Shown here in pieces: positions 27,601 to 36,405 of a DNA stretch of 64,000 nt. Each line of letters opens with the position of its first letter. The first letter of the stretch is position 1. A model generated the notes under the pieces. That model was not told the origin of the DNA. It worked only from the letters and a program-made list of their open reading frames with translations, and ran no database searches. Made by a program: the position numbers and the translations under genes. The stretch is from CALOCY01 sp942491975. GTDB taxonomy: Bacteria; Bacteroidota; Bacteroidia; Bacteroidales; Prolixibacteraceae. The stretch lies in assembly GCA_942491975.1 (NCBI GenBank), contig CALOCY010000004.1:2914001-2978000 (forward strand), given 5' to 3'.

Positions 27601-30573
27601 TTTATTGTTTTCAAGCCGGACAATACCATCTCTTCAGCATTAAACCCGGGACAGGGATTATTGATTGGTGAGGGGACTACTGGTGATCCTGTATCCGACC
27701 TGACCGGTGTCGCATTGGGGTACGTTACCGGAGCTTATAATGATGAGGTAATTACACACGGGTATGGTGCTGTGGATACTTACAGGGAAGCTATTACCGG
27801 TTCGGTCACCTATCCCCCTGCGCCCTATATTTTTAATGCCAAAGATACTGCAGGTGTTAGTCCTGAAGGTTCAGAGCTTTATATGAACGGGTTATTCGTT
27901 GTTTCTGAAAGAGTAGGTACAAACAACATTACTGCAATAGATAACCAGACATTTGATATAGGACAATTCCGTGATGACGCGTTGCGTTACAGTGGATTAA
28001 TTGCCGAAATTATTGTATTCAGGCAACGTCAATCGGATGCCTACCGCCGGAAAATTGCCTCCTATTTAGCCATTAAATATGGTGTTACGCTCGATCAATC
28101 AAGTACCATTGTGGCCGATAAAACCTATATAACCACTGGTGATATTGTGGTGTGGGACCCTGCTGTAACCGGAAGTTACAATCATGATATAGCGGGTGTG
28201 GGTAAAGATGACGGTTCGCCGCTGGATCAGCCCAAATCGAAATCGGAAAACGATGATGCCATCATTGTTATGGAAGATGCTGCCACCGAAAACGAACGCT
28301 TCCTGTTATGGTCGAATAACAATGGCAATAAAGATACATGGACTGCCAACGAGGCTCCTGCAGGATATAAACGTTTTGAAAGGGAATGGCTGATCGAAGA
28401 AAACAATGGTGATGTAGGTGAGATAACCCTGTCTGTTAATGCAACTGATCTTCCGGCTACGGGGAATGACGTAGTTTTGCTGATTGATAGCGATGGTGAT
28501 TTTTCGTCCGGTGCATCAGAAGTAACCATGAGTAATACATCAGGAGCATGGACAGCCGAATACAACTTTCAGGATGGTGATTATTTTACTTTTGGGTATA
28601 TCGCGTACGATTTCGGTGATGCGCCTGACCCGGCTTATCCTACCCTATTGGCCAATAATGGTGCACGGCACCGGTTGGACGGATCATACCTGTTGGGGGC
28701 AGCGATTGACGATGAAGATGACGGTCAGCCATCCGTTGATGCCGGCGGGGATGGCGCTGACGATGACGGTATTTCGTTTGCCACACCTGTTGAAGGGGGC
28801 ACTACAGAAACCATTAATGTAACAGTCACCACTACAGGCGGCTACCTCAACGGGTGGATCGACTACAATGATGATGGTGACTGGGATGATGCCGAAGAAT
28901 ACTTTATTGTGAATGAGCCGATTACATCGGTATCTCAAAACATAAATTTTGATGTGCCGTGTGATATTTTGAGTAATACCACCATTGCACGCTTCAGGTA
29001 CTCGTCATTCGATACGATCACAGCGGGTGGCTACCGCGGCGAATTGGTGAACGGGGAGGTGGAAGACTATGAAGTAATACTGGCAGCCAACACCAATCCG
29101 CCTGTTTTTACTACGTTCAATGGCAGTGTGTGCAGCCTGGAGACAGGTGTGCAGTATGCTGTTACTGACATGCCGGGGGCGACATACAGTTGGTCGGTTA
29201 CCGGTGGCACCATTACCTCGGCAACCAACCAACGTGAAATTACGGTCAACTGGAACCACTCCGACCAATCACCCGGACAAATCAATTGTGATATAACTGT
29301 CCCGTATGGCACCGGTAAGACATGTATTTACAACCTTTCAGGGGCAGTGGTCATCAATGCGGCGCCTGATGTGGAAACAAAAAACAATACGGCAATTTGT
29401 GCAGGCAATAGTACCGACCTTTGGATAAACGACCTCGATTACAGTTTAAAATTTGACGGTATAAACGGAAAAGTTGAGATGCCCGATGATCCCATCATCA
29501 ATACCGGAAGTGCATATCCGGAAAGGACCATTTCGGTATGGTTTAAGGTTATTGATAAAGACCTGGCAACCAAGCAGGTAATTTACGAAGAGGGGGGTGG
29601 TGGAAACGGGTTTGCCATATACATTCAAAGCGGCACACTGTACATTATTGGATGGAGGTCAAACGCGTTATGGGGGCCAATAGCTAATATATCTACTTCG
29701 GCCATTAGCAATGATACATGGCACAATGCGGCACTCAGCTACTACTATGGGGCAGGGACCGACTATTTCAGGACTTACCTGGACGGAAACCGTATAGGTG
29801 AAGTTACCCCGCCAAATGAATTAAGGAATCACCAGGGAGACATCAGTTTTGGGTTCTCCGATGGGGCAAGATACCACGATAACAGCACCTCTAACTCTCC
29901 GGGATTCTATTTCGGGGGATGGATTGATGAATTTAAACTCTGGAACGATGCCCTCTCCGATGCCGAAATTGCACAATACATCAATTCGACTAACATTGAT
30001 GGCAAACTCGATGTATATTACAACTTCAACGAAAATACGGGTACAACAATCACCGATCAGGTAGGGACCATTAATGGTGCCATAACTGCTTCCGTGGTAA
30101 CGTGGGACGGAGATAACCCGATTCAGCCTGTAGTAACATGGAATGACGGCACAGGCGATATCGGTACTGGTGACACCATTACTGTTACCCCCAATGCTAC
30201 CACCACCTATATCGTTTCAGTTGATCATGGTTCAGGGGGGTGCGATGCTACGGGAAGTGTTACGGTTACGGTAAATGACATTGATGTTACCCTTGCCACT
30301 GATGACGGGGAAATAAACTATTGTGTGAATGAGCAGGTCAACTTTACAGCCACCCCTGCACCTTCAACACCCGGTATTATCTATACATTCAGGGTAAACG
30401 GGGCACAGGTGCAACAAGGCACGGGCAATACTTATTCAACTACCGGTTTAACAGATGGTGACCGGGTAACGGTTGATGTTGAGGATACCAATGGATGCAC
30501 GGCAACCAGTAATGAGCTGACAATGCAAATGCATGAAAATATAGGGACCAATCCGATTCGGATCATACGGTAA
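24688..30573 (+). CDS. Giant secreted LamG/GEVED/Ig-like surface protein
   Basis: A 1961-residue protein with a signal peptide (ending near residue 26, SSRSQT). Domains by eye: jelly-roll module ~28-170; DUF2341 ~180-290; LamG-type sandwich ~300-495 (VSAWVETD, TRLYVDGNPV, DEVRVSEV). Two copies follow of a LamG-plus-conserved block starting LWLRGDAG (~505) and LWYKANDG (~900), each with an SYLAIKYGxTL segment and a D/N-H-D-I-A-G-type block. Then come a GEVED domain ending NGEVEDYEV (~1310-1470), a PKD/Ig-like domain (YSWSVTGGTI), a further LamG (~1580-1770, DEFKLWNDALSDAEI) and two Ig-like domains. It ends at GTNPIRIIR with no recognisable T9SS tail. It opens a 22-kb same-strand array of secreted proteins. 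Adhesion or glycan binding is likely from the domains. The half from ~900 on is duplicated in the next gene. Confidence 0.85.
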   Translation: MLIMMRVWRLCLLGVLMVYSFSSRSQTVTAWSEDFSLFNDGAVTAKWAITPGQTGYFQVESNQLVAKDNDTEGYWESEIIEIRDFVDIQASMNISEGGNNRSTDYIRVEYSLNGAAYVQFETAGYANGNFNSITPVTNTIASGTTLRIRVISRTSHVNKIHNIDNIVVSATPKTQTPGLLNGFGYYKNITVNNNNVGSGGEELVNFPVFIDITDTDLRDNATSPVGNDIVFTDATGTKQLYHEIEHFNLATGELVAWVRMPVITAGASTTIRMYYGYNGYGSTVSNNTWNSNYISVWHLGDIADGDTPYHADATGNGFISTAMGGPPVSVSKIHKGQEYDGTAPSFFSSFAFNITNQNNITVSAWVETDVVAGSDRLIGGQFGGYGLGINTSGQFTFNTVGATQGSATNTNWHYVVAVQDAYRSDGQTRLYVDGNPVSTVLSTQGSSAGNFSLGYLFDGILDEVRVSEVVRSANWITVEHASHDDPSTFLNFGPQINPNGSLGNVLWLRGDAGTTDNPVSEWADQSGQGNNATQVNQDSKPGLVSNSSNFNASLNFDGSNDQMTLLRPVSDDYTVFLVVKPLASGPAGTSWWQGNGIFDGEIASVTDDFGGISLVGNKLALGVGKTDVTLLSNEDVYSAGNNYPHIAVATREQSTGTISISIDANTPTSRSDASTATLDDIAQMRIGSLFSNNNYYNGHIFEIMVHDEDFTSNAQKIQDVESYLAIKYGLTLAQDYTIDGTTYWNTTAGFDNNIAGIGQDNTYALVQPRSKSEMPGALITMNAASTSDQALLMWANDNGGVTGWGTAELPSTGVDQRISREWMVQENSGDAGTVTLSVDQTDLPAVTGSIVLLVDGDGDFSSGASIIPMTENAGTWSADHNFSDGEYFTIGLLVPDPTGKALWYKANDGVNETGGDVSSWIDRSGNNIPAVAGAFASPVLENEAINFNEAVRFDGVLDYLEGASGFYINDYFIVFKPDNTISSALNPGQGLLIGEGTTGDPVSDLTGVALGYVTGAYNDEVITHGYGAVDTYREAITGSVTYPPAPYIFNAKDTAGVSPEGSELYMNGLFVVSERVGTNNITAIDNQTFDIGQFRDDALRYSGLIAEIIVFRQRQSDAYRRKIASYLAIKYGVTLDQSSTIVADKTYITTGDIVVWDPAVTGSYNHDIAGVGKDDGSPLDQPKSKSENDDAIIVMEDAATENERFLLWSNNNGNKDTWTANEAPAGYKRFEREWLIEENNGDVGEITLSVNATDLPATGNDVVLLIDSDGDFSSGASEVTMSNTSGAWTAEYNFQDGDYFTFGYIAYDFGDAPDPAYPTLLANNGARHRLDGSYLLGAAIDDEDDGQPSVDAGGDGADDDGISFATPVEGGTTETINVTVTTTGGYLNGWIDYNDDGDWDDAEEYFIVNEPITSVSQNINFDVPCDILSNTTIARFRYSSFDTITAGGYRGELVNGEVEDYEVILAANTNPPVFTTFNGSVCSLETGVQYAVTDMPGATYSWSVTGGTITSATNQREITVNWNHSDQSPGQINCDITVPYGTGKTCIYNLSGAVVINAAPDVETKNNTAICAGNSTDLWINDLDYSLKFDGINGKVEMPDDPIINTGSAYPERTISVWFKVIDKDLATKQVIYEEGGGGNGFAIYIQSGTLYIIGWRSNALWGPIANISTSAISNDTWHNAALSYYYGAGTDYFRTYLDGNRIGEVTPPNELRNHQGDISFGFSDGARYHDNSTSNSPGFYFGGWIDEFKLWNDALSDAEIAQYINSTNIDGKLDVYYNFNENTGTTITDQVGTINGAITASVVTWDGDNPIQPVVTWNDGTGDIGTGDTITVTPNATTTYIVSVDHGSGGCDATGSVTVTVNDIDVTLATDDGEINYCVNEQVNFTATPAPSTPGIIYTFRVNGAQVQQGTGNTYSTTGLTDGDRVTVDVEDTNGCTATSNELTMQMHENIGTNPIRIIR
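27385..30573 (+). repeat. ~3.2-kb diverged coding duplication, unit 1
   Basis: The second half of the giant gene (from the LWYKANDG block to the stop) is matched domain for domain and often codon for codon by 31275-34447. Both units end with the same nine residues, GTNPIRIIR. Confidence 0.8.
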
Positions 30574-30961
30574 CTTTTCCACCAAACCTGACAGTGTTAA
30601 CAACCTGTCAGGTTTGGATTAGTTGAAAAAAGAAAAAGCAGAAACAGAGGTAACTTTTTTGCCGTTTACAGCATTAAACATAAACAGGCACTAAGGCATG
30701 GTTTTAAAAGACAGTGTCCTTATCAACAGTTGTAAAAACATAAACAGGCATTTTACTGATAGCCAGATGGTTAAAAAAGCTGATTTTTGGGGTTTATTTT
30801 ATTTAAAATGAAAGGTGGCTCTTGTAAACTGTTTTTTATTAATATACATTTAAACAATTGGTTTTATGCTAAGTAAGTTGTTGTGTTAAAACAAATTCCT
30901 GAACTTTTCAACTGTCCTGTTGCAAGACAATTGATAACTGTAGGGGTTGCATATAAAAGAA
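30574..30961. other. Long leader region with hairpin, duplicated downstream
   Basis: An 11-bp perfect stem (AAACCTGACAG / CTGTCAGGTTT, 30584-30615) follows the giant gene but lacks a T-run. From about 30640 the sequence matches 34515-34860 closely (GAGGTAACTTTTT, CCGTTTACAG, AGTAAGTTGTTGTGTTAAAA), so the two genes downstream have homologous 5' regions. A promoter is expected here but no clear TAnnTTTG box could be fixed. Confidence 0.6.
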
Positions 30962-33900
30962 TTGATATTGCGTGTTGTTAAAATATGTTTAGGGGCTGTG
31001 CTCTTTTTGTTTTCATCTGTAGCGATTGGCCGGGTATTGCCACCCCCATTGGATAAAACGTTACCGGATGCGCAAAAAAGTATTGATGGAACTTGTGCAA
31101 TAACAAGCACGGGTGGCCAAACAGATTTGTATGCCCTCAATGAAACGGCAGGCACTACAGGTTTCAACACAAACACATTTAATGCCTTACGTGGCACACC
31201 GGTAAATTCTGCGGGGGCTGCAATGGGATCACCTTCATCTCCACCTTCGCTTCTGCCTGCTCCCCCTCCCGATAAAGCACTGTGGTACAAAGCCAATGAT
31301 GGTGTAAACGTTACCACCGGGCAATATGTGACTTCATGGCTCGACCAATCGGGGAATGGTATCAATGCTGATGATGAGCGTTCAGATGAACGCCCGGTAT
31401 TGGAAAATGAGGCCATCAACTTTAACGAAGCCATCCGGTTCGATGGCAACAATGACCGGTTATCAGGTGACGAAGGATTTTATACCCACGACTACTTTGT
31501 GGTGTTTAAATCTGACAGAGACATTGATGAAGACAGCGAAGGACAAGCTGTAATTATTGGTGATGGGCTTGCTGCCGACAGCCTTGATCTTTCAGGGTTT
31601 GCACTGGGAAGTGTAACAAAAGCTTTTGACAATGAGGTGCTTACGCATGGTGTGGGAAATCATCGCAGATACAGGGAATGTGTGCGCCATCCTGCATCGT
31701 ATCCCTCTGCACCTTATATTTTTAATGCAAAAGACGATACTTCCCCCTCTCTGTTAACCAGAAGGTCAGAACTTTATATGAATGGGCGGTGGTTGGCTCA
31801 CTCTTCATTAGACACCATATACGGGAGCATAGATAATAAAAATTTTAGCATCGGGCAATTCTTAAACGAGGAACTCTTTTTTGACGGCCTGATTGCCGAG
31901 ATTATTGTATACGAAGAACGCCAGTCCGATGAAAACCGCCGGAGGATTGCTTCCTATCTGGCGATTAAATACGGTATAACGTTAGATCAGTCAGCTCCGG
32001 TTGACGAAGACAAAACATACATCACGGCAGACGACACCATTGTGTGGGATCCCGATGATGCAGGAACCTACAACCACGATATAGCCGGTATTGGCCGGGA
32101 CGATGTTACACCGCTGGACCAGCCCAAATCCAAATCGGAAAACAGTGATGCCCTCATTACGATGGAAGATCCTGCTACCACGCACGGTCAATTCTTAATG
32201 TGGTCGAACAATGATGACGGGTTAAGCTCCTGGGGAACGACGGAAATCCCGGAGACGGGCTATCAGCGCCTTCAACGGGAGTGGTTTGTGGAAGAAAACA
32301 ACGGCGATGTGGGTACTGTAACTGTTTATGTTGAGGAAACCGATTTGCCTGCAGTCACAGGAACAGTGGTGCTGATGGTAGACAACGATGGTGACTTCTC
32401 ATCAGGGGTAACTACGGTGAGCATGGCCAATGTAGCAGGTGTATGGCAGGTTGATTACAATTTTAATGATGAAACATACTTTACCGTGGGCCAGTTGGAA
32501 TACGACTATGGCGATGCACCTGATCCCGGTTATCCGACATTGCAAATCAACGATGGCGCACGTCACCGGTTACTTGGTGCATACCGGTTGGGTACAGCCA
32601 TTGACAGTGAAACCGACGGCCAGCCATCGGCTGATGCAGGTGGGGAAGGTGCCGATGATGACGGCATCTCGTTTACTACACTTGTTGAGGGGGGAACAAC
32701 AGGGACAATCCGTGTAAATGTTACCACTACAGGAGGTTACCTCAACGGCTGGATCGACTATAACGGTGATGGCAACTGGGACGATCCTGAAGAGCACGCT
32801 TTTAGTGATGTTAACATTACAAGTGCGTCCCAAAATATAAACTATGATATTCCTTGCGGGGTAGCTGATGGTACAACATTTGCACGCTTCAGGTACTCAT
32901 CAAACCAGGGGCTTTCGTACGATGGTGAAGCCACGGACGGGGAAGTAGAAGATTATCAGATAACACTGGTTGTCAACAGCAATGCACCGGTATTTACTGC
33001 ATTGGACGGTGGTGTATGCAGCCTTCAAACCGGCGTGCAATATGCAATTACCGGCATATCGGGGGCAACATACAGTTGGTCGGTTACCGGCGGAACAATC
33101 ACTTCGGCCATCAATCAATATGAAATTATGGTTGACTGGGGAGGTGCCAGCCAATCACCAGGGCAGGTAAACTGCGATGTAACTGTTCCGATTGGTGTGG
33201 GGGATACCTGCTTCTACAACCTTTTAGCAGCAGTCGTCATAACCGATCCGGCTACAGTAGAGACCAATAACGATACCATCATCTGTGCCGGGGACAGTGT
33301 CGACCTCTGGGTAAACGACAACGACTATAGCTTGGACTTTATCAGAACACCGGGAAGGGTCCATGTTCCGAATGATGACGTGGTTAATACGGCCAACGCT
33401 TATCCCGAAAGGAGTATTTCGGTATGGTTTAAGGTAGATGATAAAGACCTGTCCGGCAAACAGGTGATTTACGAAGAGGGCGGGGGTACAAGTGGTTTTT
33501 GTATTTATATTGATAGTGGTACGCTCTATATCATTGGCTACACTTCAGGTTCGGTATGGGGGCCGGTCAGTGCCATCTCTACCTCTGCCATTAGCAATAA
33601 CACATGGCACAATGCCGCATTTAGTTACTACTATGGTTCGGGTCCTGATTATTTTAAGACTTATCTGGATGGAAATCTTATAGGCCAGGTAACCCCGACA
33701 GAAATGATGGGAAGACACAATGGAAATGTGAGGCTGGCATTCTGTGGCGGGGCAAGGTTTCATGACGGGCCGGGCGGTGGCGGACAATATTTCAGGGGCA
33801 TATTGGATGAATTTAAACTCTGGAACGATGCCCTCACCGATGCCGAAATTACACAAAACATTACCCCGATGTACATTGATAGTGAATTGGACCTCTACTA

Positions 33901-34447
33901 CAATTTCAACGAAAGAACAGGCAATATACTCATCGATCAAATCGGGGACCTTGATGCTACAATATTCAGTATAAATTGGGACGATGACGACCCTGTTCCC
34001 TCTTCGGCAACCTGGAGCAACAGCACAGGTATCATAGGTACAACCGATACCATTACGGTTGCCCCCGATACTACCACAACATACACGGTTACCCTTGATG
34101 GACCCGGTGGTGAATGTACCGCGATGGGAAGCGTCACGGTTACGGTAAACGATATTGATGTAACCCTTGATACAAGCGATGGCCGGACAGTATACTGTGA
34201 AGGGGAAACCATCACCTTTATTGCCACACCCGACCCCTCTTCATCCGGTATTATCTACACGTTCAGCGTAAACGGCGGACAGGTGCAGCAGGGCACGGGA
34301 AATACCTGGTCAACCAATACGCTGGTCAATGGCGATGAGGTGATCGTAGAGGCTGTTGATACTAATGGCTGTAGCGATATCAGCGATCCCATCATCCTTG
34401 AAATCCATGCAAACACCGGTACCAATCCTATCCGGATAATACGGTAA
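30962..34447 (+). CDS. Large secreted LamG/GEVED/Ig-like surface protein, paralogue
   Basis: A 1161-residue protein starting with TTG at 30962. This start is chosen because the homologous gene at 34844 begins with TTG at the same aligned codon, giving a clean signal peptide (ILRVVKICLGAVLFLFSSVAIG). A TTG at 30947 would add five residues. After a ~70-residue linker (rich in Pro, SSPPSLLPAPPP) it is collinear with residues ~900-1961 of the giant upstream protein: LamG block with SYLAIKYGITL, GEVED domain (ATDGEVEDYQI), Ig-like domain with YSWSVTGGTI, LamG (DEFKLWNDALTDAEI), two Ig-like domains, and the same GTNPIRIIR end. No sorting tail is recognisable, so how it leaves the cell is open. Confidence 0.83.
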   Translation: MILRVVKICLGAVLFLFSSVAIGRVLPPPLDKTLPDAQKSIDGTCAITSTGGQTDLYALNETAGTTGFNTNTFNALRGTPVNSAGAAMGSPSSPPSLLPAPPPDKALWYKANDGVNVTTGQYVTSWLDQSGNGINADDERSDERPVLENEAINFNEAIRFDGNNDRLSGDEGFYTHDYFVVFKSDRDIDEDSEGQAVIIGDGLAADSLDLSGFALGSVTKAFDNEVLTHGVGNHRRYRECVRHPASYPSAPYIFNAKDDTSPSLLTRRSELYMNGRWLAHSSLDTIYGSIDNKNFSIGQFLNEELFFDGLIAEIIVYEERQSDENRRRIASYLAIKYGITLDQSAPVDEDKTYITADDTIVWDPDDAGTYNHDIAGIGRDDVTPLDQPKSKSENSDALITMEDPATTHGQFLMWSNNDDGLSSWGTTEIPETGYQRLQREWFVEENNGDVGTVTVYVEETDLPAVTGTVVLMVDNDGDFSSGVTTVSMANVAGVWQVDYNFNDETYFTVGQLEYDYGDAPDPGYPTLQINDGARHRLLGAYRLGTAIDSETDGQPSADAGGEGADDDGISFTTLVEGGTTGTIRVNVTTTGGYLNGWIDYNGDGNWDDPEEHAFSDVNITSASQNINYDIPCGVADGTTFARFRYSSNQGLSYDGEATDGEVEDYQITLVVNSNAPVFTALDGGVCSLQTGVQYAITGISGATYSWSVTGGTITSAINQYEIMVDWGGASQSPGQVNCDVTVPIGVGDTCFYNLLAAVVITDPATVETNNDTIICAGDSVDLWVNDNDYSLDFIRTPGRVHVPNDDVVNTANAYPERSISVWFKVDDKDLSGKQVIYEEGGGTSGFCIYIDSGTLYIIGYTSGSVWGPVSAISTSAISNNTWHNAAFSYYYGSGPDYFKTYLDGNLIGQVTPTEMMGRHNGNVRLAFCGGARFHDGPGGGGQYFRGILDEFKLWNDALTDAEITQNITPMYIDSELDLYYNFNERTGNILIDQIGDLDATIFSINWDDDDPVPSSATWSNSTGIIGTTDTITVAPDTTTTYTVTLDGPGGECTAMGSVTVTVNDIDVTLDTSDGRTVYCEGETITFIATPDPSSSGIIYTFSVNGGQVQQGTGNTWSTNTLVNGDEVIVEAVDTNGCSDISDPIILEIHANTGTNPIRIIR
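31275..34447 (+). repeat. ~3.2-kb diverged coding duplication, unit 2
   Basis: Partner of 27385-30573. The junction lies at the LWYKANDG block. Upstream of it this gene has a different signal peptide and linker, so the duplication joined the second half of the giant gene to a new secretion leader. Confidence 0.8.
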
Positions 34448-34843
34448 CTTTTATAGCTCTATAGCCCTGAAAGGGTTGACAACCCTTTCAGGGCTATGAT
34501 GAATCTTTTGAAAAAAGCCAAAAACAGAGGTAACTTTTTGACCGTTTACAGTATTAAACAAAGACACCCCTTCAGATTCATTTCAGAAAGACTGCATATT
34601 TAAATATGTATATATAAAGTTCAAATAGGCATTTTGCTGATAACTAGGCGGTTAAAAAAGATGATTTTTGGGGTTTCTTTTGCTTAAATCGAAAGGTGAC
34701 CCTTGTATATTGTTTTTTATTGCTATATATTTGAGCACTTGATTTTTGTACTGAGTAAGTTGTTGTGTTAAAATAGATTTCGGAGTTATTCAGTTGTCCC
34801 GTTGCAAGGCAATTGGTAACTGCAGGAGTTATATGTAGAAGGA
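34448..34843. other. Long leader region with 18-bp palindrome
   Basis: A perfect palindrome with 18-bp arms around one base (34461-34497, starting ATAGCCCTGAAAGGG) follows the stop codon, in the same place as the hairpin after the giant gene but with unrelated sequence. From ~34515 the region aligns with 30640-30961. No long T-run follows, so termination would be weak or factor-dependent. Confidence 0.6.
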
Positions 34844-36247
34844 TTGACATTACGAGCTGTTAAAATATTTTTAGGGGCTGCGTTATTCTTGTTGTCATCT
34901 GTTGTGGTTGGTCAGGTGTTGCCACCTGAACCCAATAAACCATTACCCAGTGGACAAGAAGGCTCTAGTGACACCCGTGCTATTGTATGTACAGGTGATC
35001 AGTTAGATTTCTATACCCTTATCAACGAGGCCGCAGACGTCGGTGATATTTCTCAAAACTTATTTGAATGGAGTGTATACGGTGGACAAATTACAGGTAC
35101 CACGTACGGCTCATTTACTGTTGGCCCTGTAAACACACTCCAAGGCAACGGACACTACTACTCAACAGCTACGGTTTCAAACATTCCCAACACAGCAGCA
35201 CAAGACACTTCCAAAATAACCATACAGTGGGACAACACCGAAGCTTCTGATGCATGGATTGCCGTCCGGCAAATCAGTGCTTACGGCTGTTCCGACGATA
35301 GTTCAACGGTATTTTATATCCATGTTCAGACTCCTCCTATCGACCTTCCGGTGAACGATGATATCATTTGTGTGGGTGAACAAGCCACCATAACGATCGA
35401 TAATAGTGAATTAGGCGTAGAATATCAGCTACGGTTAGATGCAGATGATTTGCCTGTCGGCGTACCTGTTGCGGGTGACGGGGGAACGATCTCTTTTACT
35501 GTAACTCCTATAAATACAGCAACTTACAACATTCTTGCAACGAATACTACTTCCGGCTGTTTTGCCGAACTAACAGACAAGCCTGTGGTAACGGTCAATC
35601 CGTTACCTGACGATGGTTTGACCGTATTGGGTAGCGCAACATGCCCAGGGGATGCGGGAACGGTAACAGTGGAAGGTAGTGTGACAGGCGTAGATTATCA
35701 ATTGCGCCTTGAATCAGACAATAGCAACGTGGGCAGCCCTCTTTCGGGAACCGGTGGAACAATCACCTTTGATGTCAATCCGCTTAACACAACAGCTTAC
35801 AACATTCTGGCGATTGATGTTTCCACCGGCTGCTCCGTGGCTTTGTTAAATACCGCAACAGTGATTGTTGAAGATATTATCAATCCGGTAATTAGTGCAA
35901 CATTTCCTGACCGTAGCGAATGTGCATTCGATGAAACCGATCAAAGCCTCAACTTCCAAAATGATCTGGCGGTTAGCCTGACATTGGATTTGGCCGATGT
36001 AGACGACAACTGTACCGATGATGCTGATTTGATTGTGCAGTACAGGGTGGAGAAAGAGACTGCTCCAACGGTATTCACCATTGAACAAGACTATGGTGCC
36101 GACACCGACGTGAGCGACTATGAATTTACCGAAGGCACTTACAGGGTGACCTATCGGGTAACCGATGAATCGGGCAACAGCTCGACCATAAGCTTTACAA
36201 TAACAATAGAACATAAACCCAATCCGAGTGGTATAACCGCGGATTAG
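34844..36247 (+). CDS. Secreted multi-Ig-like protein with tandem 90-residue repeats
   Basis: A 467-residue protein with a TTG start (no ATG fits the signal peptide). The signal TLRAVKIFLGAALFLLSSVVVG and following VLPPEPNKPLPSGQ match the preceding paralogue, while the body does not. Residues ~50-165 form an Ig/PKD-like domain (LFEWSVYGGQI ... ISAYGCSDDS). Two tandem repeats follow: CVGEQATITIDNSELGVEYQ and CPGDAGTVTVEGSVTGVDYQ starts, each ending in an NTTSGC/DVSTGC-type Cys. Then comes a HYR-like domain (TYRVTYRVTDESGNSSTI). It ends ITIEHKPNPSGITAD, the same kind of short tail as the five genes downstream. It probably begins the subunit array. Confidence 0.82.
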   Translation: MTLRAVKIFLGAALFLLSSVVVGQVLPPEPNKPLPSGQEGSSDTRAIVCTGDQLDFYTLINEAADVGDISQNLFEWSVYGGQITGTTYGSFTVGPVNTLQGNGHYYSTATVSNIPNTAAQDTSKITIQWDNTEASDAWIAVRQISAYGCSDDSSTVFYIHVQTPPIDLPVNDDIICVGEQATITIDNSELGVEYQLRLDADDLPVGVPVAGDGGTISFTVTPINTATYNILATNTTSGCFAELTDKPVVTVNPLPDDGLTVLGSATCPGDAGTVTVEGSVTGVDYQLRLESDNSNVGSPLSGTGGTITFDVNPLNTTAYNILAIDVSTGCSVALLNTATVIVEDIINPVISATFPDRSECAFDETDQSLNFQNDLAVSLTLDLADVDDNCTDDADLIVQYRVEKETAPTVFTIEQDYGADTDVSDYEFTEGTYRVTYRVTDESGNSSTISFTITIEHKPNPSGITAD

Positions 36248-36405
36248 TAAAACAATAGCGTTATGCAAGCAATAAAACGACACATAGAAACCGGACAGAA
36301 ATTGCCTCAATGCATTGCAGAAGGGGAATTTAGGTCTAAAAATCTATTTGTCTGTAAAACTAGAAATCTAAATGTCAATTATTTATAAATGTAAAAAGAA
36401 GCCTT

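Noticed and set aside
24688..30573. T9SS sorting tail on the giant protein
   Set aside because: The C-terminus (ending GTNPIRIIR) lacks the conserved type A or B motifs; an Ig-like domain ends right there.
30886..31452. 188-codon minus-strand frame over the start of the second giant gene
   Set aside because: It is a mirror of LamG-coding DNA; similar antisense frames appear over the paralogous segment at 27204-27530, as expected from the duplication.
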